Shown: piece after piece, positions 29,754 through 32,215 of the stretch
Layout: each line of letters begins with the position of its first letter
How positions within the stretch are numbered: position 1 is the first letter of the stretch
DNA from: an uncultured Clostridia bacterium
GTDB taxonomy: Bacteria; Bacillota; Clostridia; Oscillospirales; Acutalibacteraceae
NCBI GenBank assembly: GCA_947626485.1
Contig: CANQSG010000003.1
Span: forward strand, 1 to 32,215
Direction: 5' to 3'
Length of the DNA: 32,215 nucleotides
Translations under genes and position numbers: made by a program
The notes under the pieces: generated by a model
Database searches by the model: none
What the model was told of the DNA's origin: nothing
Seen by the model: the letters and a program-made list of their open reading frames with translations, nothing else

Positions 29754-30659
29754 ATGGAAGAAAGCAGGATAAGACCCGTGGAATACGATTACCTCGGCTA
29801 TCGCAGGCAAATCGAGGCGCTCTGCCGCGCCTACGGCTCGCTGCAAAGCTACGTCATCGGCAGGTCGGCGGCGGGGCGCGACCTCTGGGCGCTGCGGGTC
29901 GGCAGGGCGAGCGAATACGTGCTTTTTGCCGCCGCGTTTCACGGCAGCGAGCGCATCACCTGCTCGCTGCTGCTGCGCTTCCTCGAGGAGCTCTGCGAGG
30001 CGCTGCAGACCGACGGCGAGATCGCGGGGCTGCGGGCGCGCAACGCCATGTTTGGGCGGGGGCTCCTCGTCGTCCCCCTCGTCAACCCCGACGGCTGCGA
30101 GATCGCCCTGCGCGGGTCGATCGCCTGCGGGCGGCAGGCGCCGGAATTTGCGAGGCTCTGCCGGGGCGATTTTCGGCATTGGAACGCCAACCTGCGGGGC
30201 GTCGACCTCAATCACAACTTCGACGCGGGTTGGCAGGCGCTGCGCGAGCGGGAGCGCGCGGCGGGCATCTACGGCCCCGGCCCCACCCGCTTCGGCGGTT
30301 TTCGCCCCGAAAGCGAGCCCGAGACCGTCGCCCTAACGCGGCTTTGCTGGAACGGCCGCATTCGCCACGTCGTCGCCTTTCACACGCAGGGCGAGGTGAT
30401 CTACTGGACGGCGGGCGAAAAGCAGCCCGCCCGCGCCGCGAAAATGGCGGAGATTTTAGCGACCGCCTCGGGCTATGCGCTCGACGTTCCGGTCGGGCTG
30501 GCGGAGGGCGGCGGCTTCAAGGACTGGTTCATCGAGACCTTCGACCGCCCGGGCTTCACCGTCGAGGTCGGCAGGGGAGAAAACCCGCTGCCGGCGTCCG
30601 ACCTGCCCGCGCTCTACGACCGCCTGCGGGAAATGCTGATGCTCGCGGTTATTCTCTGA
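29754..30659 (+). CDS. M14-family zinc carboxypeptidase
   Basis: 301 residues; ATG 29754 after AAAAGGAG. Zinc ligands H63 and E66 (FHGSER) and H210 (AFHTQGEVIYW), general base E271 (FTVEVGRGENP), and a substrate-anchoring RGVDLNHNFD segment (148-157) are present. It resembles γ-D-glutamyl-diamino acid peptidases (MpaA/DL-endopeptidase I type) that process muropeptides. There is no signal peptide or LysM domain, so a cytoplasmic role in cell-wall peptide recycling is likely; the specificity is inferred. The intergenic space to the divergent NUDIX gene is only 62 bases. Confidence 0.9.
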   Translation: MEESRIRPVEYDYLGYRRQIEALCRAYGSLQSYVIGRSAAGRDLWALRVGRASEYVLFAAAFHGSERITCSLLLRFLEELCEALQTDGEIAGLRARNAMFGRGLLVVPLVNPDGCEIALRGSIACGRQAPEFARLCRGDFRHWNANLRGVDLNHNFDAGWQALRERERAAGIYGPGPTRFGGFRPESEPETVALTRLCWNGRIRHVVAFHTQGEVIYWTAGEKQPARAAKMAEILATASGYALDVPVGLAEGGGFKDWFIETFDRPGFTVEVGRGENPLPASDLPALYDRLREMLMLAVIL

Positions 30660-30774
30660 AAAATTCCGCTCGCATTTCCGGCGTGCTTCCCCATTTTAGC
30701 ACACCCGCCGCCGCAGCGCAAGGGGCAAATTTGCGCACTTGCCGCGCAAACTGCGAAAAAAATCCCGAAAACGC

Positions 30775-30804
30775 TTGACAACGGCGGTCGGCATACAGTA
30801 ATAT
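30775..30804 (+). promoter_or_regulatory. Promoter of glyS
   Basis: Consensus TTGACA at 30775-30780, 18-base spacer, TAATAT at 30799-30804 (TATAAA follows slightly further down). The 30660-30895 gap also holds a small inverted repeat, TTTGCGC/GCGCAAA (30730-30736 and 30744-30750), with no T run. No T-box (GGTACCGCG-type) sequence is seen in the leader. Confidence 0.6.
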
Positions 30805-30895
30805 AAAATGGAATGCGGGCTATCCGCACACCGCGGCGCGCCGTTCGGGTCGCAAAAATCCCGCGCCCGCCGCGCTTTGGAAAAGAGGAAGCTGA

Positions 30896-32215
30896 ATGGA
30901 AAATTCAAAGAAAAGCATGGAAACGATCGTCGCGCTGGCGAAGGGACGCGGCTTTGTCTACGCGGGCAGCGAGATTTACGGCGGCCTGTCCAACACCTGG
31001 GACTACGGCCCGCTCGGCGTCGAGTTCAAAAACAACGTCAAAAAGGCGTGGTGGAAGAGCTTCGTGCAGGAAAACCCCTACAACGTCGGGCTCGACAGCG
31101 CGATTCTGATGAATCCGCAGGTCTGGGTCGCGTCGGGGCACGTCGGCGGCTTTTCCGACCCGCTGATGGACTGCAAGCAGTGCAAGACCCGCCACCGCGC
31201 GGACAAGCTCATCGAGGACACCGGCGTCAACCCCGCCGGCTGGTCGTTCGAGCAGATGTCGGATTACATCCGCGAGCACCACATCACCTGCCCCGACTGC
31301 GGCGCCTGCGATTTCACCGATATCCGCAAGTTCAACCTGATGTTCAAGACCTTCCAGGGCGTGACCGAGGACGCGAAAAACGAGCTGTTTCTGCGCCCCG
31401 AGACGGCGCAGGGCATCTTCGTCAACTTCGCGAATATCCAGCGCACGACCCGCAAAAAGCTGCCCTTCGGCGTCTGCCAGATCGGCAAATCCTTCCGCAA
31501 CGAGATCACGCCGGGCAACTTCGTCTTCCGCACCCGCGAGTTCGAGCAGATGGAGCTCGAATTCTTCTGCAAGCCGGGCACCGACCTCGAATGGTTCGCC
31601 TATTGGAAGCAGACCTGCAAGGACTGGCTGCTGCGGCTCGGCATGCGGGAGGAAAATCTGCGGCTGCGCGACCACGAGCAGGCCGAGCTCTCGCACTATT
31701 CCAACGCGACGACCGACTTCGAATTTCTCTTCCCCTTCGGCTGGGGCGAGCTGTGGGGCATCGCCGACCGCACCGATTTCGACCTCAACGCCCACATTCG
31801 CCAGTCGGGCAAGACGCTCGACTATTTCGACCCCGACACGAACGAGCGCTTCGTGCCCTACGTCATCGAGCCGTCGCTCGGCGCCGACCGCGTGCTGCTC
31901 GCCTTCCTCTGCGACGCGTATGACGAGGAGGTCGACGAAAAGGGCGAGACCCGCGTCGTCCTGCGGCTGCACCCGGCGCTCGCTCCCTTCAAGGCCGCCG
32001 TGCTGCCGCTGAGCAAGAAGCTCGCCGAGCCCGCCGGGAAAATCCACGCGCAGCTGGCGAAGGAATTCATGGTCGATTACGACGACGCCGGCTCGATCGG
32101 CAAGCGCTATCGCCGCCAGGACGAGATCGGCACGCCGTTCTGCATCACCTATGACTTCGAGTCCGAGACCGACGGCTGCGTCACCGTGCGCGACCGCGAC
32201 ACGATGGCGCAGGAG
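30896..32215 (+). CDS. glyS: Glycine--tRNA ligase, α2 type (3' end cut by window)
   Basis: 440 codons are visible of an expected 460 or so. Start ATG 30896 with AAAAGAGGAA upstream ([20 protein letters not shown]). Class II synthetase motifs are present: [20 protein letters not shown] near the start, [16 protein letters not shown], motif 2 in [28 protein letters not shown] and motif 3 in [16 protein letters not shown]. It then enters the anticodon-binding domain ([16 protein letters not shown]). Cys pairs CKQC and CPDC in the insertion suggest a zinc-binding element. This is the dimeric form found in archaea, eukaryotes and many Gram-positives, charging tRNA-Gly. The C-terminus lies outside the window. 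Confidence 0.96.
   Translation, partial: MENSKKSMETIVALAKGRGFVYAGSEIYGGLSNTWDYGPLGVEFKNNVKKAWWKSFVQENPYNVGLDSAILMNPQVWVASGHVGGFSDPLMDCKQCKTRHRADKLIEDTGVNPAGWSFEQMSDYIREHHITCPDCGACDFTDIRKFNLMFKTFQGVTEDAKNELFLRPETAQGIFVNFANIQRTTRKKLPFGVCQIGKSFRNEITPGNFVFRTREFEQMELEFFCKPGTDLEWFAYWKQTCKDWLLRLGMREENLRLRDHEQAELSHYSNATTDFEFLFPFGWGELWGIADRTDFDLNAHIRQSGKTLDYFDPDTNERFVPYVIEPSLGADRVLLAFLCDAYDEEVDEKGETRVVLRLHPALAPFKAAVLPLSKKLAEPAGKIHAQLAKEFMVDYDDAGSIGKRYRRQDEIGTPFCITYDFESETDGCVTVRDRDTMAQE

Noticed and set aside
30805-30895. T-box riboswitch in the glyS leader
   Set aside because: No T-box core or specifier/terminator hairpins are visible in the short leader.

Overview
The window reads as a GC-rich Gram-positive genome fragment, most likely from the Clostridia (Oscillospiraceae/Ruminococcaceae-like). 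Evidence for this is an α2-type glycyl-tRNA synthetase, the redox repressor Rex, a zinc-ribbon/PASTA kinase-like membrane protein, a DUF421-DUF4363 pair, energy-coupling-factor (ECF) transport genes, a YfhO-type membrane protein, strong Shine-Dalgarno sites and sigma-A-like promoters with extended -10 boxes. No mobile element, CRISPR array, rRNA or tRNA was seen. Both ends cut through genes: tcdA on the left and glyS on the right.

Layout. 1-2083: tcdA (partial) and a methionine/cysteine pathway sulfhydrylase of the MetY type that carries a one-base frameshift, closed by a terminator. 2192-12112: the most striking block, a promoter, a cobalamin riboswitch with a terminator/antiterminator platform, then seven tightly spaced or overlapping genes. 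They encode a small protein with a homing-endonuclease-associated repeat, two large exported proteins with an α/α-barrel of the prenyltransferase/transcobalamin fold, two DUF4430 modules (the transcobalamin/intrinsic-factor C-terminal type) and a complete ECF transporter (T, fused A-A', S). I read this as a surface corrinoid capture-and-import operon that resembles the domain plan of human intrinsic factor. 12135-15789: cyclophilin, glucose-1-phosphate thymidylyltransferase and two family 2 glycosyltransferases (surface polysaccharide). 15788-20090, minus strand: DUF4363, DUF421, rex, a PASTA pseudokinase and a YfbR-like 5'-deoxynucleotidase. 20133-24196, plus strand: two polytopic membrane proteins of glycosyltransferase/YfhO type, fired from a palindromic divergent promoter. 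24280-26020, minus strand: a DtxR-like regulator and a DacF-like protein that lacks all three catalytic motifs. 26020-28186, plus strand: a metallophosphoesterase and a CLC-family transporter, frameshifted and with fluoride-type signature features. 28250-29691, minus strand: an esterase and a NUDIX hydrolase. 29754-32215, plus strand: an M14 carboxypeptidase and glyS.

How the genes work together. The B12 operon would be silenced when cobalamin is plentiful and switched on when it is scarce. The exported barrel and DUF4430 proteins would bind corrinoid at the cell surface and hand it to the ECF S-component. Much of the rest concerns the envelope: sugar nucleotide and glycan assembly, peptidoglycan-like hydrolase folds and a PASTA sensor. 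Two envelope proteins keep their fold but have lost catalytic residues, which suggests binding or sensing roles. Two conserved genes are broken by small indels, which could be real or could be assembly errors.
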